From Mannheimia cairinae (GTDB lineage Bacteria > Pseudomonadota > Gammaproteobacteria > Enterobacterales > Pasteurellaceae), in NCBI RefSeq assembly GCF_028649535.1, contig NZ_JAQSJE010000009.1, forward strand, positions 1-64,000: a stretch of 64,000 bases of DNA, written 5' to 3'. The translations under genes and the position numbers were made by a program. The notes below the pieces were generated by a model. It did not search any database. It worked only from the letters and a program-made list of their open reading frames with translations, and was not told the DNA's origin. Shown here one piece after another: positions 20,946-31,065 of this stretch; position 1 is the first letter of the stretch; every line of letters begins with the position of its first letter.

Positions 20946-21962
20946 ATGTACTCTTTAATTCGTCGATTTTTATTTTCTTTAGATGCAGAAAACGCTCACC
21001 AACTTTCTATCCAAGCCTTAAAATTGGCAGGGAAATTACCATTTTCTATTTTGCCTATTCCTGATAATCCAACAGAAGTAATGGGATTACAATTTAAAAA
21101 TCCTATCGGTTTGGCGGCAGGAGCGGATAAAAATGGCGAAGCAATAGATGGTTTTGCAAAACTTGGTTTTGGTTTTATTGAAGTAGGGACTGTCACCCCT
21201 CTAGCCCAAGACGGAAGCCCTAAGCCCCGTCAATTTAGAGTGTTAGAAGCAGAGGGGATCATTAATCGTAATGGATTTAATAATGACGGGGTAGATGTGT
21301 TAGTAGAGAATGTGAAAAAATCTCACTATGACGGTATATTAGGCATTAATATCGGTAAAAATGCCATTACACCGATAGAGCATAGTTTAGATGACTATCA
21401 AATCTGCTTACGTAAAGTGTATGAATATGCGGATTATATTACGGTAAATATCTCCTCTCCGAATACAAAAAATTTGCGTAGTTTACAATATGGCGAAGCG
21501 TTAGATGACTTACTGATTAATTTAAAAAAAGAACAAGCTCAGCTTTCGCAAAAATTTAACCAATATAAACCGCTTGTTTTAAAAATTGCACCAGATTTAA
21601 CCGATGAAGAAATTGCTTCGGTAGCAGATAGTTTGGTTCGCCATCAAATTGATGGTGTGATTGCAGGAAACACCACACTTTCTCGTGAAACAGTCGCAGG
21701 AATGCCTTATGCCGAACAGCAAGGTGGATTAAGTGGCAAGCCTTTAAATATGTTGAGCACAAAGCTTATTTCAAGGCTATCTTCTGAATTAAATGGCCGT
21801 TTGCCAATTATCGGAAGTGGGGGAATCCATTCCGTTGAAAGTGGGCAAGAAAAAATTAATGCTGGAGCAAGTTTGCTACAAGTGTATTCAGCAATGATTT
21901 ATCAAGGCCCAACATTAATTCAAAATTTAGCTCGTAATATTATTTTAGATAAAAAAATCTAA
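20946..21962 (+). CDS. pyrD: Dihydroorotate dehydrogenase (quinone)
   Basis: Class 2, membrane-associated DHODH of pyrimidine synthesis. The 338-residue protein has the amphipathic N-terminal extension ([15 protein letters not shown]), the FMN motif [13 protein letters not shown], the catalytic-Ser region [14 protein letters not shown] and [10 protein letters not shown]. An uptake signal lies near 21569. Confidence 0.96.
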   Translation: MYSLIRRFLFSLDAENAHQLSIQALKLAGKLPFSILPIPDNPTEVMGLQFKNPIGLAAGADKNGEAIDGFAKLGFGFIEVGTVTPLAQDGSPKPRQFRVLEAEGIINRNGFNNDGVDVLVENVKKSHYDGILGINIGKNAITPIEHSLDDYQICLRKVYEYADYITVNISSPNTKNLRSLQYGEALDDLLINLKKEQAQLSQKFNQYKPLVLKIAPDLTDEEIASVADSLVRHQIDGVIAGNTTLSRETVAGMPYAEQQGGLSGKPLNMLSTKLISRLSSELNGRLPIIGSGGIHSVESGQEKINAGASLLQVYSAMIYQGPTLIQNLARNIILDKKI

Positions 21963-22287
21963 TGCCAATCATTAAAATTTATCTAATAGGTGGCTAGTTT
22001 GATTTTTCTCAAAAATAGACAAATTTCCCTATTTTTGTTATCTTGCACTGCAAATTTATCTACAAAATTTAAACAAATTTTATAAATAAAATAAAACTTG
22101 TTTAAAATCAAATAGATAATGTATTTTAAAATGATTTTTAGTATTGCCTCTATGAGAGTAGAAGTCGAAATAATCGTGTGATATGAAATTTTTTCGGCAA
22201 AAAATGGTCTAAAAATCGTCAAACACACAAAATTTGTTAAAATTTTGTTATTTATTTACTTCAATCATCAAAATAAGGAAGAATACT
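21963..22287. other. AT-rich gap upstream of aceE
   Basis: 325 bases between pyrD and aceE with no credible gene. It is very AT-rich, with partly inverted AAATTTTG/CAAAATTT words near 22228-22250. It must hold the pyruvate dehydrogenase promoter. No pdhR gene and no clear PdhR operator (ATTGGT-N3-ACCAAT) is visible, unlike E. coli. Confidence 0.6.
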
Positions 22288-24945
22288 ATGTCAGAGAACT
22301 TGAAAAATGACGTAGATCCAATCGAAACTCAAGATTGGTTAGCATCACTGGATTCATTAATTCGTGAAGAAGGGATAGAGCGTGCTCAATTTATCGTTGA
22401 ACAAGTAATCAGCCAAGCACGTGCTGGCGGTGTATCATTACCAACTGGCGTGACTACTGATTATGTAAATACTATCCCTGTTTCAGAACAACCAGCATAT
22501 CCAGGTGATCATAAAATCGAACGTCGTATTCGTTCTGCAGTACGTTGGAATGCTATTGCAGCAGTTTTACGTGGCCAGAAAAAAGATCTTGACTTAGGTG
22601 GACATATTTCAACATTCCAATCTGCAGCAACAATGTATGAAGTTTGTTTTAACCACTTCTTTAAAGCAGCAACAGAAAAAGATGGCGGCGATTTAATTTT
22701 CTTCCAAGGTCACGCAGCACCAGGTATGTATGGTCGTGCATTCTTAGAAGGACGTATCACAGAAGAGCAAATGGATAACTTCCGTCAAGAAGCATTTGCA
22801 GATGGCTTATCATCATATCCTCACCCTAAATTAATGCCAGAATTTTGGCAATTCTCAACAGTATCTATGGGTTTAGGTCCTGTTAATGCAATTTACCAAG
22901 CTCGTTTCTTAAAATATTTAGAAAACCGAGGATTAAAAGATACTTCTGCTCAAAAAGTTTATGCGTTCTTAGGCGATGGCGAGATGGATGAAATCGAATC
23001 TAAAGGTGCATTATCATTTGCAGGTCGTGAAAAATTAAATAACTTAATTTTCACAATTAGCTGTAACCTCCAGCGTTTAGATGGCCCTGTTCACGGTAAC
23101 GGTAAAATTGTTCAAGAATTAGAAGCTCTATTTACTGGTGCAGGCTGGGAAGTAATTAAAGTATTATGGGGCAGCAACTGGGATAAATTATTTGCTAAAG
23201 ATACTTCAGGCAAATTAAGCCAATTAATGATGGAAGTACTTGATGGTGACTATTTAACCTTTAAATCTAAAGATGGTGCTTATGTACGTGAACACTTCTT
23301 TGGTCGTTACCCAGAAACTGCAGCATTAGTGGCAGATATGACAGATGATGAAATCTGGGCATTACGCCGTGGTGCACACGATTCTGAAAAACTTTATGCT
23401 GCTTATGCTAAAGCTCAGAAATCAGATAAACCGGTTGTTATTCTTGCTCACCAAGTTAAAGGATATCGTATTCCTGAAGCTGAAAGTAAAAATACTGCTC
23501 ACCAATCTAAAAAAATGTCATTAGACAGCTTAAAAGGTTTCCGTGATTACTTTGAATTGCCATTAAATGATGAGCAAGTAGAGAATTTAGAGTATGTGAA
23601 ATTTGCTGAAGGCTCAGAAGAGTACAACTATTTACATAATCAACGTAAAGCGTTAAGTGGTTATGTACCAGCTCGTCAGCCGAAATTTACTGTAGATTTC
23701 AAAGTACCAGAATTAAATGACTTCCAAGCATTGTTAGAAGAGCAACCTCGTGGTATCTCAACTACTATGGCATTCTCTCGTGTATTAAATACCTTATTAA
23801 AAGATAAAAATATTGGTAAACAAATTGTGCCAATTATTGCCGATGAAGCTCGTACTTTCGGTATGGAAGGCTTATTCCGTCAAATCGGTATTTACAACCC
23901 GCACGGTCAAAACTATGTGCCATCAGACCGTGATTTAGTTGCTTATTATCGTGAAGCAAAAGATGGTCAAGTTTTACAAGAAGGTATCAATGAATTAGGT
24001 GCAACAGCATCTTGGCTTGCAGCTGCAAACTCATATTCTGTAAATAACTTACCGATGATTCCATTCTTCATCTACTACTCAATGTTTGGTTTCCAACGTG
24101 TAGGCGATATGATGTGGTTAGCAGGTGACCAATTAGCTCGTGGCTTTATGATTGGTGGTACATCAGGTCGTACAACATTAAATGGTGAAGGTTTACAGCA
24201 CGAAGATGGTCATAGCCATATCCAAGCAGGAGTGATTCCAAACTGTGTAACTTACGATCCAGCATTTGCATTTGAAGTACCTGTTATCGTTCAAGATGGT
24301 ATCAACCGTATGTATGGTGAAAAACAAGAAGATATTTTCTACTACATTACCACATTAAACGAAATCACAGACCAACCGGCTATGCCAGAAGGTGCTGAAG
24401 AAGGTATTCGTAAAGGTTTATATAAATTTGAAACCGTTGAAGGTAAGGGCAAAGGCCACGTTCAATTATTAAGCTCTGGTGCAATTATGCGTCACGTACG
24501 TGAAGCCGCTCAAATTCTTGCAAATGAATATGGTGTAACTTCAGATGTATTCTCGGCTCCATCATTTAATGAATTAGGCCGTGATGGTGCTGATGTTGAT
24601 CGTTGGAACCTATTACACCCAACTGAGACACCACGAGTTTCTTACGTTGCTCAAGTATTAGCTGATTTACCAACAGTAGCTTCAACAGACTATATGAAGC
24701 TTTACGCTGAACAAATTCGTGCTTATGTACCAAGCAAACACTATCACGTGTTAGGTACAGATGGCTTCGGACGTTCAGACAGCCGTGCAAACTTACGTGA
24801 ACACTTTGAAGTAGATGAGCGTTATGTTGTTGTTGCTGCATTAGCACAATTAGCGAAAGCAGGTACGGTAGAGACTAAAGTTGTTGCAGATGCAATTACT
24901 AAATTCGGCTTAAATGTAGATCGTATTAATCCATTATACGCATAA
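22288..24945 (+). CDS. aceE: Pyruvate dehydrogenase E1 component (homodimeric)
   Basis: Thiamine-diphosphate E1 subunit that decarboxylates pyruvate and acetylates lipoyl groups of AceF. The 885-residue product is full length for the homodimeric class (E. coli 887). It has ThDP-binding GDGEMDE, followed by FTISCNLQRLDGPVHGNGK, and TLNGEGLQHEDGHSH. Start ATG 22288 follows SD AAGGAAG; the longer frame from 22234 has no SD. It is followed by aceF and lpdA. Confidence 0.97.
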   Translation: MSENLKNDVDPIETQDWLASLDSLIREEGIERAQFIVEQVISQARAGGVSLPTGVTTDYVNTIPVSEQPAYPGDHKIERRIRSAVRWNAIAAVLRGQKKDLDLGGHISTFQSAATMYEVCFNHFFKAATEKDGGDLIFFQGHAAPGMYGRAFLEGRITEEQMDNFRQEAFADGLSSYPHPKLMPEFWQFSTVSMGLGPVNAIYQARFLKYLENRGLKDTSAQKVYAFLGDGEMDEIESKGALSFAGREKLNNLIFTISCNLQRLDGPVHGNGKIVQELEALFTGAGWEVIKVLWGSNWDKLFAKDTSGKLSQLMMEVLDGDYLTFKSKDGAYVREHFFGRYPETAALVADMTDDEIWALRRGAHDSEKLYAAYAKAQKSDKPVVILAHQVKGYRIPEAESKNTAHQSKKMSLDSLKGFRDYFELPLNDEQVENLEYVKFAEGSEEYNYLHNQRKALSGYVPARQPKFTVDFKVPELNDFQALLEEQPRGISTTMAFSRVLNTLLKDKNIGKQIVPIIADEARTFGMEGLFRQIGIYNPHGQNYVPSDRDLVAYYREAKDGQVLQEGINELGATASWLAAANSYSVNNLPMIPFFIYYSMFGFQRVGDMMWLAGDQLARGFMIGGTSGRTTLNGEGLQHEDGHSHIQAGVIPNCVTYDPAFAFEVPVIVQDGINRMYGEKQEDIFYYITTLNEITDQPAMPEGAEEGIRKGLYKFETVEGKGKGHVQLLSSGAIMRHVREAAQILANEYGVTSDVFSAPSFNELGRDGADVDRWNLLHPTETPRVSYVAQVLADLPTVASTDYMKLYAEQIRAYVPSKHYHVLGTDGFGRSDSRANLREHFEVDERYVVVAALAQLAKAGTVETKVVADAITKFGLNVDRINPLYA

Positions 24946-24981
24946 TTCAAGCGGCAAAATTTTTCTAAAATTTTGCAAAAC

Positions 24982-25002
24982 AGGGCGGGTAAAGCTCGCC
25001 CT
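24982..25002 (+). terminator. Hairpin between aceE and aceF
   Basis: AGGGCG..CGCCCT stem-loop without a T run, preceded by an AAGCGGCAAAATTTT..AAAATTTTGC inverted uptake-like region (24951-24979). More likely an mRNA processing or attenuation hairpin than a full terminator, since aceF follows. Confidence 0.5.
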
Positions 25003-25067
25003 ATAAGATTAAATATATTTGTGGGGACAGAAATTATTCTTGTCTGTTTACAATAAGGATAACCAAA

Positions 25068-26972
25068 ATGGCAAAACAAATTAATGTACCTGATATCGGT
25101 TCTGATGAAGTAAGTGTAACCGAGGTAATGGTGAATGTTGGCGATACAGTATCGGTTGATCAAAGTATCATCAATGTGGAAGGTGATAAAGCTTCAATGG
25201 AAGTACCTTCTCCAGAAGCCGGTGTTGTAAAAGAAATCTTAGTGAAAGTTGGCGATAAAGTAACAACTGGTTCGCCGATGTTTGTTTTAGAATCAGCTGA
25301 TGCAGCTCCAGCAGAGACTCCTGCACCAGTGGCAGAAGCGGCTCCGGCAGCTCCAAGTGCATCAGCAGTTGTTGAAGTAAATGTTCCTGATATCGGCGGT
25401 GATGAGGTAAACGTAACCGAGATTATGGTAAAAGTTGGCGATAGCGTTGAAGTTGATCAATCAATTATCAATGTTGAAGGCGATAAAGCATCAATGGAAG
25501 TACCAGCACCAGTTGCAGGTATCGTAAAAGAAATCTTAATCAATGTTGGTGATACTGTTTCAACTGGCAAGTTGATTATGAAATTTGAAACGGCATCTTC
25601 AGCTTCAGCAGTTGAAGCCCCTGCTCAAGCCGAAACCTCTTCAGCACCAGCAGTTGCTTCTATTAAAGATGTAAATGTTCCAGATATCGGTGGCGATGAA
25701 GTAAACGTAACCGAAATTATGGTTGCGGTAGGTGATACTATTTCAGAAGAGCAATCGTTAATTACTGTTGAAGGCGATAAAGCATCAATGGAAGTTCCAG
25801 CTCCATTTGCTGGCGTGGTTAAAGAAATTTTAGTGAAATCAGGTGATAAAGTATCAACTGGTTCATTAATTATGCGTTTTGAAGTAGCGGGTGCAGCTCC
25901 AGCTCCTGCAGCATCAGCTCCAGCACAAGCACCGGCTCCTGCTGCACAAGCAACTCCAGCTCCAACGGCTTCAGCTCCAGCAGCTCAAAATCAATCAGGT
26001 TTAAGTCAAGAGCAAGTTGTCGCTTCAACTGCATATGCTCACGCAACACCAGTGATTCGCCGTTTAGCTCGTGAATTCGGTGTAAACTTAGATAAAGTTA
26101 AGGGTACTGGTCGTAAAGGTCGTATCGTTAAAGAAGATATCCAAGCATACGTTAAAACAGCAGTTCAAGTCTTTGAAAAACAAGGCGGAGCAGCAGCCGC
26201 TGGTAATGGTGTGGCAAATGGTGCTGGTTTAGGCTTATTACCTTGGCCGAAAGTTGATTTCAGCAAATTCGGTGAAGTTGAAGAAGTTGAATTAACACGT
26301 ATCAATAAAATTTCTGGTGCAAACTTACACCGTAACTGGGTAATGATTCCTCACGTAACTCACTTCGATCGTGCAGATATCACGAACTTAGAAGAGTTCC
26401 GTAAAGAACAAAACAAACTGGCTGAGAAACAAAAATTAGATGTGAAGATCACACCTGTTGTATTTATTATGAAAGCAGCAGCAAAAGCATTAGAAGCTTA
26501 TCCACGTTTTAATAGCTCACTATCAGAAGATGGTCAACGTTTAACATTGAAAAAATACATCAATATTGGTGTTGCAGTAGATACACCAAATGGCTTAGTT
26601 GTTCCTGTATTTAAAAATGTAAATAAAAAAGGCATTATCGAGCTTTCTCGTGAATTAATGGAAGTATCGAAAAAAGCACGTGAAGGTAAATTAACAGCTT
26701 CAGATATGCAAGGTGGTTGTTTCACTATTTCTAGCTTAGGTGGTTTAGGTACGACTCACTTTGCTCCGATTGTGAATGCTCCAGAAGTTGCGATTTTAGG
26801 TGTATCTAAATCTGAAATGGCTCCAGTATGGAATGGCAAAGAATTTACACCACGCTTAATGCTACCAATCTCGCTATCATTTGACCACCGTGTTATTGAT
26901 GGTGCAGACGGTGCAAGATTCATTTCATATATTAATAGTGTGTTATCTGACATTCGTCGCTTAGCAATGTAA
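25068..26972 (+). CDS. aceF: Pyruvate dehydrogenase E2, dihydrolipoamide acetyltransferase
   Basis: Core of the pyruvate dehydrogenase complex. 634 residues: three tandem lipoyl domains (about 1-75, 105-180 and 205-280), each with [10 protein letters not shown] and the first lipoyl-lysine at K41, joined by Ala/Pro-rich linkers. Then come an E1/E3-binding domain ([20 protein letters not shown]) and a catalytic domain ending with the active-site [10 protein letters not shown]. The three lipoyl domains are near-identical in DNA as well, as in E. coli, and are a potential recombination target. Confidence 0.97.
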   Translation: MAKQINVPDIGSDEVSVTEVMVNVGDTVSVDQSIINVEGDKASMEVPSPEAGVVKEILVKVGDKVTTGSPMFVLESADAAPAETPAPVAEAAPAAPSASAVVEVNVPDIGGDEVNVTEIMVKVGDSVEVDQSIINVEGDKASMEVPAPVAGIVKEILINVGDTVSTGKLIMKFETASSASAVEAPAQAETSSAPAVASIKDVNVPDIGGDEVNVTEIMVAVGDTISEEQSLITVEGDKASMEVPAPFAGVVKEILVKSGDKVSTGSLIMRFEVAGAAPAPAASAPAQAPAPAAQATPAPTASAPAAQNQSGLSQEQVVASTAYAHATPVIRRLAREFGVNLDKVKGTGRKGRIVKEDIQAYVKTAVQVFEKQGGAAAAGNGVANGAGLGLLPWPKVDFSKFGEVEEVELTRINKISGANLHRNWVMIPHVTHFDRADITNLEEFRKEQNKLAEKQKLDVKITPVVFIMKAAAKALEAYPRFNSSLSEDGQRLTLKKYINIGVAVDTPNGLVVPVFKNVNKKGIIELSRELMEVSKKAREGKLTASDMQGGCFTISSLGGLGTTHFAPIVNAPEVAILGVSKSEMAPVWNGKEFTPRLMLPISLSFDHRVIDGADGARFISYINSVLSDIRRLAM

Positions 26973-26976
26973 TAGT

Positions 26977-27018
26977 AAGCGGTCATTTGGTAAAATATGA
27001 ATTAAAAATGACCGCTTT
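26977..27018 (+). terminator. Hairpin between aceF and lpdA
   Basis: AAGCGGTCATTT and AAATGACCGCTT form a 12-bp perfect stem followed by TTA. It could lower lpdA transcription relative to aceEF unless lpdA has its own promoter in 27019-27060. Confidence 0.6.
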
Positions 27019-27063
27019 TATTAGATTCATATTGACTAATATGTTTCTATTAGAGGAAATAAA

Positions 27064-28488
27064 ATGAGCAAAGAAATTAAAACGCAAGTTGTGGTCCTAG
27101 GTGCAGGCCCAGCAGGTTATTCAGCCGCATTCCGTTGTGCTGACTTAGGCTTAGAAACTGTAATTGTTGAACGTTATTCAACTTTAGGTGGTGTGTGCTT
27201 AAATGTTGGATGTATTCCATCTAAAGCATTATTACACGTTGCAAAAGTAATTGAAGAAGCAAAACACGCAGTACATAACGGCATTACCTTTGGTGAGCCA
27301 ACGATTGATTTAGATCAGGTACGTGCTGGTAAAGAAGCGGTAGTTTCAAAATTAACAGGTGGTTTAGCTGGAATGGCTAAAGCACGTAAAGTAACAGTGG
27401 TGGAAGGGTTAGCATCATTTACTGATCCAAATACATTGGTTGCTCGTGATCGTGATGGTAATCCAACAACGATTAAATTTGATAACGCAATTATTGCAGC
27501 AGGTTCTCGCCCAATTCAATTACCATTTATTCCACACGAAGATCCACGTATTTGGGATTCAACAGATGCTCTTAAATTAAAAGAAGTACCGAAAAAACTA
27601 CTTGTAATGGGTGGTGGTATTATCGGTTTAGAAATGGGTACGGTTTACAATGCTTTAGGTTCAGAAGTGGAAGTGGTTGAAATGTTTGACCAAGTTATTC
27701 CTGCTGCAGATAAAGATATTGTTGGAATCTACACAAAACAAATCGAGAAAAAATTCAAGTTAATGCTTGAAACTAAAGTAACTGCAGTTGAAGCAAAAGA
27801 TGACGGTATCTATGTTTCAATGGAAGGTAAAGCGTGCAACGATACTAAACGTTATGATGCTGTATTAGTTGCAATCGGCCGTGTACCAAACGGTAAATTA
27901 ATCGATGCAGGTAAAGCAGGTGTTGAAGTTGATGAGCGTGGCTTTATCAATGTAGATAAACAAATGCGTACCAATGTACCTCACATTTTTGCTATTGGCG
28001 ATATTGTCGGTCAGCCAATGTTAGCCCACAAAGGTGTACACGAAGGTCACGTAGCAGCAGAAGTTATTGCAGGGCAAAAACACTACTTCGATCCAAAAGT
28101 AATTCCTTCTATTGCTTATACTGAGCCAGAAGTTGCTTGGGTTGGTAAAACAGAGAAAGAATGTCGTCAAGAAGGCTTAAACTTTGAAGTGGCAAAATTC
28201 CCTTGGGCTGCTTCGGGCCGTGCGATTGCCTCTGAGTGTTCTGAAGGTATGACCAAACTTATCTTCGATAAAGATACTCATCGCTTATTAGGTGGTGCTA
28301 TTGTTGGTAGCAATGGTGGTGAATTATTAGGTGAAATCGGCCTTGCAATCGAAATGGGTTGCGATGCGGAAGATATCGCTTTAACTATTCACGCTCACCC
28401 AACATTACACGAATCTGTTGGTTTAGCAGCTGAAGTATTTGAGGGGTCTATTACAGACTTACCAAATGCTAAAGCAAAAAAACGTTAA
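27064..28488 (+). CDS. lpdA: Dihydrolipoamide dehydrogenase (E3)
   Basis: FAD flavoprotein reoxidising lipoyl groups of pyruvate and 2-oxoglutarate dehydrogenases. 474 residues with FAD motif GAGPAGYSAAFR, redox cysteines C45 and C50 (GGVCLNVGCIPSK), NAD motif GGGIIGLEMG and catalytic HAHPTLHES near the C-terminus. Confidence 0.97.
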   Translation: MSKEIKTQVVVLGAGPAGYSAAFRCADLGLETVIVERYSTLGGVCLNVGCIPSKALLHVAKVIEEAKHAVHNGITFGEPTIDLDQVRAGKEAVVSKLTGGLAGMAKARKVTVVEGLASFTDPNTLVARDRDGNPTTIKFDNAIIAAGSRPIQLPFIPHEDPRIWDSTDALKLKEVPKKLLVMGGGIIGLEMGTVYNALGSEVEVVEMFDQVIPAADKDIVGIYTKQIEKKFKLMLETKVTAVEAKDDGIYVSMEGKACNDTKRYDAVLVAIGRVPNGKLIDAGKAGVEVDERGFINVDKQMRTNVPHIFAIGDIVGQPMLAHKGVHEGHVAAEVIAGQKHYFDPKVIPSIAYTEPEVAWVGKTEKECRQEGLNFEVAKFPWAASGRAIASECSEGMTKLIFDKDTHRLLGGAIVGSNGGELLGEIGLAIEMGCDAEDIALTIHAHPTLHESVGLAAEVFEGSITDLPNAKAKKR

Positions 28489-28501
28489 TACATAAATGAA
28501 G

Positions 28502-28548
28502 ACAAGCGGTTGATTTTAGTAAAATTTTTACAAAAATTAACCGCTTGA
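28502..28548. repeat. Inverted uptake-signal pair after lpdA (terminator)
   Basis: ACAAGCGGTTGATTTT and AAAATTAACCGCTTGA flank a short AT loop. They form a long stem followed by TTATTTTC, ending the pyruvate dehydrogenase unit. Confidence 0.75.
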
Positions 28549-28680
28549 TTATTTTCGAGCCAAATAAACGTATCTAGTGAAGTTTTTTTCAGCACTTAGT
28601 AAAAGAACAGTGAATTTATAATTGACATAAAATGATAAATCCGTAAAATGCATTCCTGTTCTGTTACGGAATATTCAAAT

Positions 28681-28756
<76 letters not shown>

Positions 28757-28771
28757 TTTTTCAAATCTTTT

Positions 28772-28845
28772 GGCGTGTTAGCAAAGCGGTTATGCACTGG
28801 ATTGCAAATCCATGTAGCTCGGTTCGACTCCGGGACACGCCTCCA
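28772..28845 (+). tRNA. tRNA-Cys (anticodon GCA)
   Basis: 74 bases: acceptor GGCGTGT/ACACGCC, D-loop with AAAGCGGTTATG, anticodon GCA in ATTGCAAAT, T-arm GGTTCGACTCC and encoded CCA. Its 3-prime end directly faces the integrase gene, so this is the likely integration target. Confidence 0.95.
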
Positions 28846-29000
28846 CCACTCAATCCAAGTTAGTCCAAGATAGTCCAATAAATCATTAAATCTCTAGTAA
28901 TTTCAGTGCTTTTAGGTAAAATGACAATCCAATCCAATCCAAAATAATCCAGCCCTATCCAATTTTTTTCGTGGGTGTTTTTGTGGGTGTGTTTTAGGAG
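28825..29000. other. Probable prophage attachment region (attL) with integrase arm-type repeats
   Basis: Lies between the tRNA-Cys 3-prime end and the integrase start. It contains many short direct repeats of the type (A/G)TCCAA: three between 28850 and 28880 and further copies in 28928-28965. Tyrosine integrases of the P4 type commonly insert into the 3-prime end of tRNA genes and bind such arm sites. The core crossover repeat cannot be proven, because the other prophage end is not in the window. Confidence 0.6.
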
Positions 29001-29007
29001 TTATTAA

Positions 29008-30258
29008 ATGCCAAAAGTAATTAAGCCTTTGACGGCCACAGAAGTTAAAAATGCAAAACCTGAGGATAGTCCGTTGCAAGATGGTTATGGTTTATCTCTG
29101 ATTGTTACTGGACATTCTAAAAGATGGAACTTTCGTTATCCTAGACCTTTTACAAAAAAACGCAATGACATTAGTCTAGGTTCTTATCCTGAAGTATCTT
29201 TACTTGATGCTAGAACGTTGCGTGATGAATATCGAGCTATGCTAGCAAACGATGTCGATCCTGGTGAATATCGTAAACAAGTTAAGAGAGAACAGGAGCA
29301 GGCTGTTGAAGAAACTCAAAATACGTTTGAGAATGTAGCGATCAAGTGGCGAGATAACTTTAAGTCCAAACAGGTTATGCAGGAAACAATGGCAGAAGAC
29401 TGGCGTCGGTTAGAAAAGCATATTTTCCCCTTGTTGGCTAAAGTTCACATTGGGAAAGTAAATTCTAAGCTGCTTGTTGATGTGTTGTTGCCGGTTTATA
29501 AAAAAGGACATACATCGGTAATTGAAAAGGTGCTTAGAACGGTATGTGGCGTAATGGATTATGCAGAAAATACCGGGTTAATTGAAATCCATAATTGCCA
29601 TAAGGCGAGAAAGTCATTTAATTTTAATCCAGCACAGAATAACCCGACCATTCCACCTGAGCAATTACCTAAATTTGTGCGAGATATTCTAAAGGCGGAT
29701 ATTCAGCCTAGAACCTTGTTATTAATTTTTTGGCAGCTACTTACAGCTGTTCGGCCGTCCGAAGCTGTGGAAGCTGAGTGGGGGGAAATTGATTTTAAAA
29801 ATAAACTTTGGAATATCCCTAAAGAGAAGATGAAAGGACGAAAGAATGCAAAGAAAGCTCATACCGTTCCGCTTTCCTCTCAGTCTATATCCATCTTAAG
29901 ATTGCTTGAGCAACATAAGGGAAGTTCAAGATTTATTTTTCAAAGTATATTAAAGCCACACCAGCCAATGAATAGTGAAACTGTGAATGTGGCTCTAAAG
30001 CGTAACGGGTATAAAGGAATTTTAACAGGACACGGTATGCGGTCAATTGTGCGTACTTATCTTGCTCAGCAGGGGGTAGATGATACCGTAGCTGAAAAAG
30101 TGCTTGCTCACGATGTGAAAGATAAGCTCGTTAAAGTTTATAACCGATATGATTATTTACCAGAACGCATACCTGTGATGCAGATGTGGGGCGATTACGT
30201 AGAGCAATGTGGATGGCGGATCAGCGAGCATTCATTTGCTCTTTCTGATATGCGGTAA
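29008..30258 (+). CDS. int: Prophage tyrosine integrase (P4-like, DUF4102 N-terminus)
   Basis: 416 residues: an N-terminal arm-binding DUF4102-like domain (about 5-90; LQDGYGLSLIVTGHSKRWNF), a central SAM-like domain and the catalytic domain with Arg in TAVRPSEAVEAEW, the HxxR pair in GHGMRSIVRT and nucleophile Tyr378 in KVYNRYDY. ATG 29008 is preceded by AGGAG. It integrates the element at the adjacent tRNA and is convergent with the excisionase-like gene, overlapping its end by 38 bases. Confidence 0.93.
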   Translation: MPKVIKPLTATEVKNAKPEDSPLQDGYGLSLIVTGHSKRWNFRYPRPFTKKRNDISLGSYPEVSLLDARTLRDEYRAMLANDVDPGEYRKQVKREQEQAVEETQNTFENVAIKWRDNFKSKQVMQETMAEDWRRLEKHIFPLLAKVHIGKVNSKLLVDVLLPVYKKGHTSVIEKVLRTVCGVMDYAENTGLIEIHNCHKARKSFNFNPAQNNPTIPPEQLPKFVRDILKADIQPRTLLLIFWQLLTAVRPSEAVEAEWGEIDFKNKLWNIPKEKMKGRKNAKKAHTVPLSSQSISILRLLEQHKGSSRFIFQSILKPHQPMNSETVNVALKRNGYKGILTGHGMRSIVRTYLAQQGVDDTVAEKVLAHDVKDKLVKVYNRYDYLPERIPVMQMWGDYVEQCGWRISEHSFALSDMR

Positions 30259-30418
30259 TTTCACTTTCTACAAAGCGAGTGGATACACCCATTTTTACCC
30301 GCTTGGGGAAGTCAGGTTTAAAGTGTGGGGATTTTGGATTTAACCAATTATGCAAGGTTGATTTTTTAATCCCTAACTTATCTAAAACCTCACTGATTTT
30401 TAAGTATCTTACTTCCAT
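30221..30418 (-). CDS. AlpA-family excisionase-like HTH protein
   Basis: 65 residues with a MerR/AlpA-type helix-turn-helix (YLKISEVLDKLGIKKSTLHN), then the wing PDFPKRVKMG and FVESEI. Small AlpA proteins next to P4-type integrases act as excisionase or as activators of integrase expression. It overlaps the 3-prime end of int on the opposite strand. It closely resembles the C-terminal domain of the gene at 33795-34484. Confidence 0.85.
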   Translation of the reverse strand: MEVRYLKISEVLDKLGIKKSTLHNWLNPKSPHFKPDFPKRVKMGVSTRFVESEITAYQKEQMNAR

Positions 30419-30432
30419 TTTCTCTCCTAAAA

Positions 30433-30458
30433 ATAACCGCCTGTATTTCTACAAGCGG
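30433..30458 (-). terminator. Terminator of the leftward early operon before the excisionase gene
   Basis: AACCGCTTGT / ACAGGCGGTT stem, read on the minus strand and followed by ATTTTT. One arm is an uptake-signal core (ACAAGCGGT). Confidence 0.7.
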
Positions 30459-30469
30459 TTGGATTATTC

Positions 30470-30784
30470 TTAATAAAGCATTTCGCTATAAAGCTCGTCA
30501 GGTTCATAACCTATACTATTTCGTATCTGGGTATTTTCTTTGGCTATTTTAAGAGCTTCTTTTCTATCTACATATCTACCAAAGTTCGTAATAAAACCTT
30601 GTGAGATTTCTTTAATTTCACAATCTTCAGCGTAGGGTTGGATAGCTTCTAATACATCACGTCCATCAGGAGAGTAGTGTCTTACCATCGGAATAACAAC
30701 TTCTACTCCCTTTCGGTTAAGGTTAATATCTCCTTGATGTCGCTTGTTAAATTTAATAGCAGCACATACGATTAGTTCTTTCAT
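30470..30784 (-). CDS. Phage protein of unknown function (104 aa)
   Basis: Cytosolic, mixed alpha/beta composition. It starts MKELIVCAAIKFNKRHQGD and has VVIPMVRHYSPDGRDVL followed by QGFITNFGRYVDRKEALKIA, which looks like a compact substrate- or nucleotide-binding fold also seen in other phage early regions. It is the last gene of the leftward operon, eight bases after the next upstream gene. Function unknown. Confidence 0.7.
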   Translation of the reverse strand: MKELIVCAAIKFNKRHQGDINLNRKGVEVVIPMVRHYSPDGRDVLEAIQPYAEDCEIKEISQGFITNFGRYVDRKEALKIAKENTQIRNSIGYEPDELYSEMLY

Positions 30785-30792
30785 AATTAATA

Positions 30793-31062
30793 TTATTCCT
30801 CAAAACTATAAAATCCCGACCCAACACAGGATTCTAAATCAAAATTCTCAAATCTGCCGAAAGCTACAAAATAAAAACCTTCTTCTTCTAGATAGGTTGT
30901 TTCCACATAAATTTTATGCTCACTACGTAAAGTGCAGTTGAAATCTATTTTAATATCCTTATCTCGTAGCATATCTTTATATTCTGGAAGCACTACCCCT
31001 AACGTATCTAACACATCAGGATCGTGCAAACCAAAATTCTTGCTTAACCATTTTAATTTCAT
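30793..31062 (-). CDS. Phage hypothetical protein (89 aa)
   Basis: Soluble 89-residue protein with an N-terminal LSKNFGLHDPDVLDTLGVVLPEY and acidic C-terminus ending in YSFEE. No recognised domain. Three bases separate it from the upstream gene, so it is part of the same transcript. Confidence 0.65.
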   Translation of the reverse strand: MKLKWLSKNFGLHDPDVLDTLGVVLPEYKDMLRDKDIKIDFNCTLRSEHKIYVETTYLEEEGFYFVAFGRFENFDLESCVGSGFYSFEE

Positions 31063-31065
31063 TTT

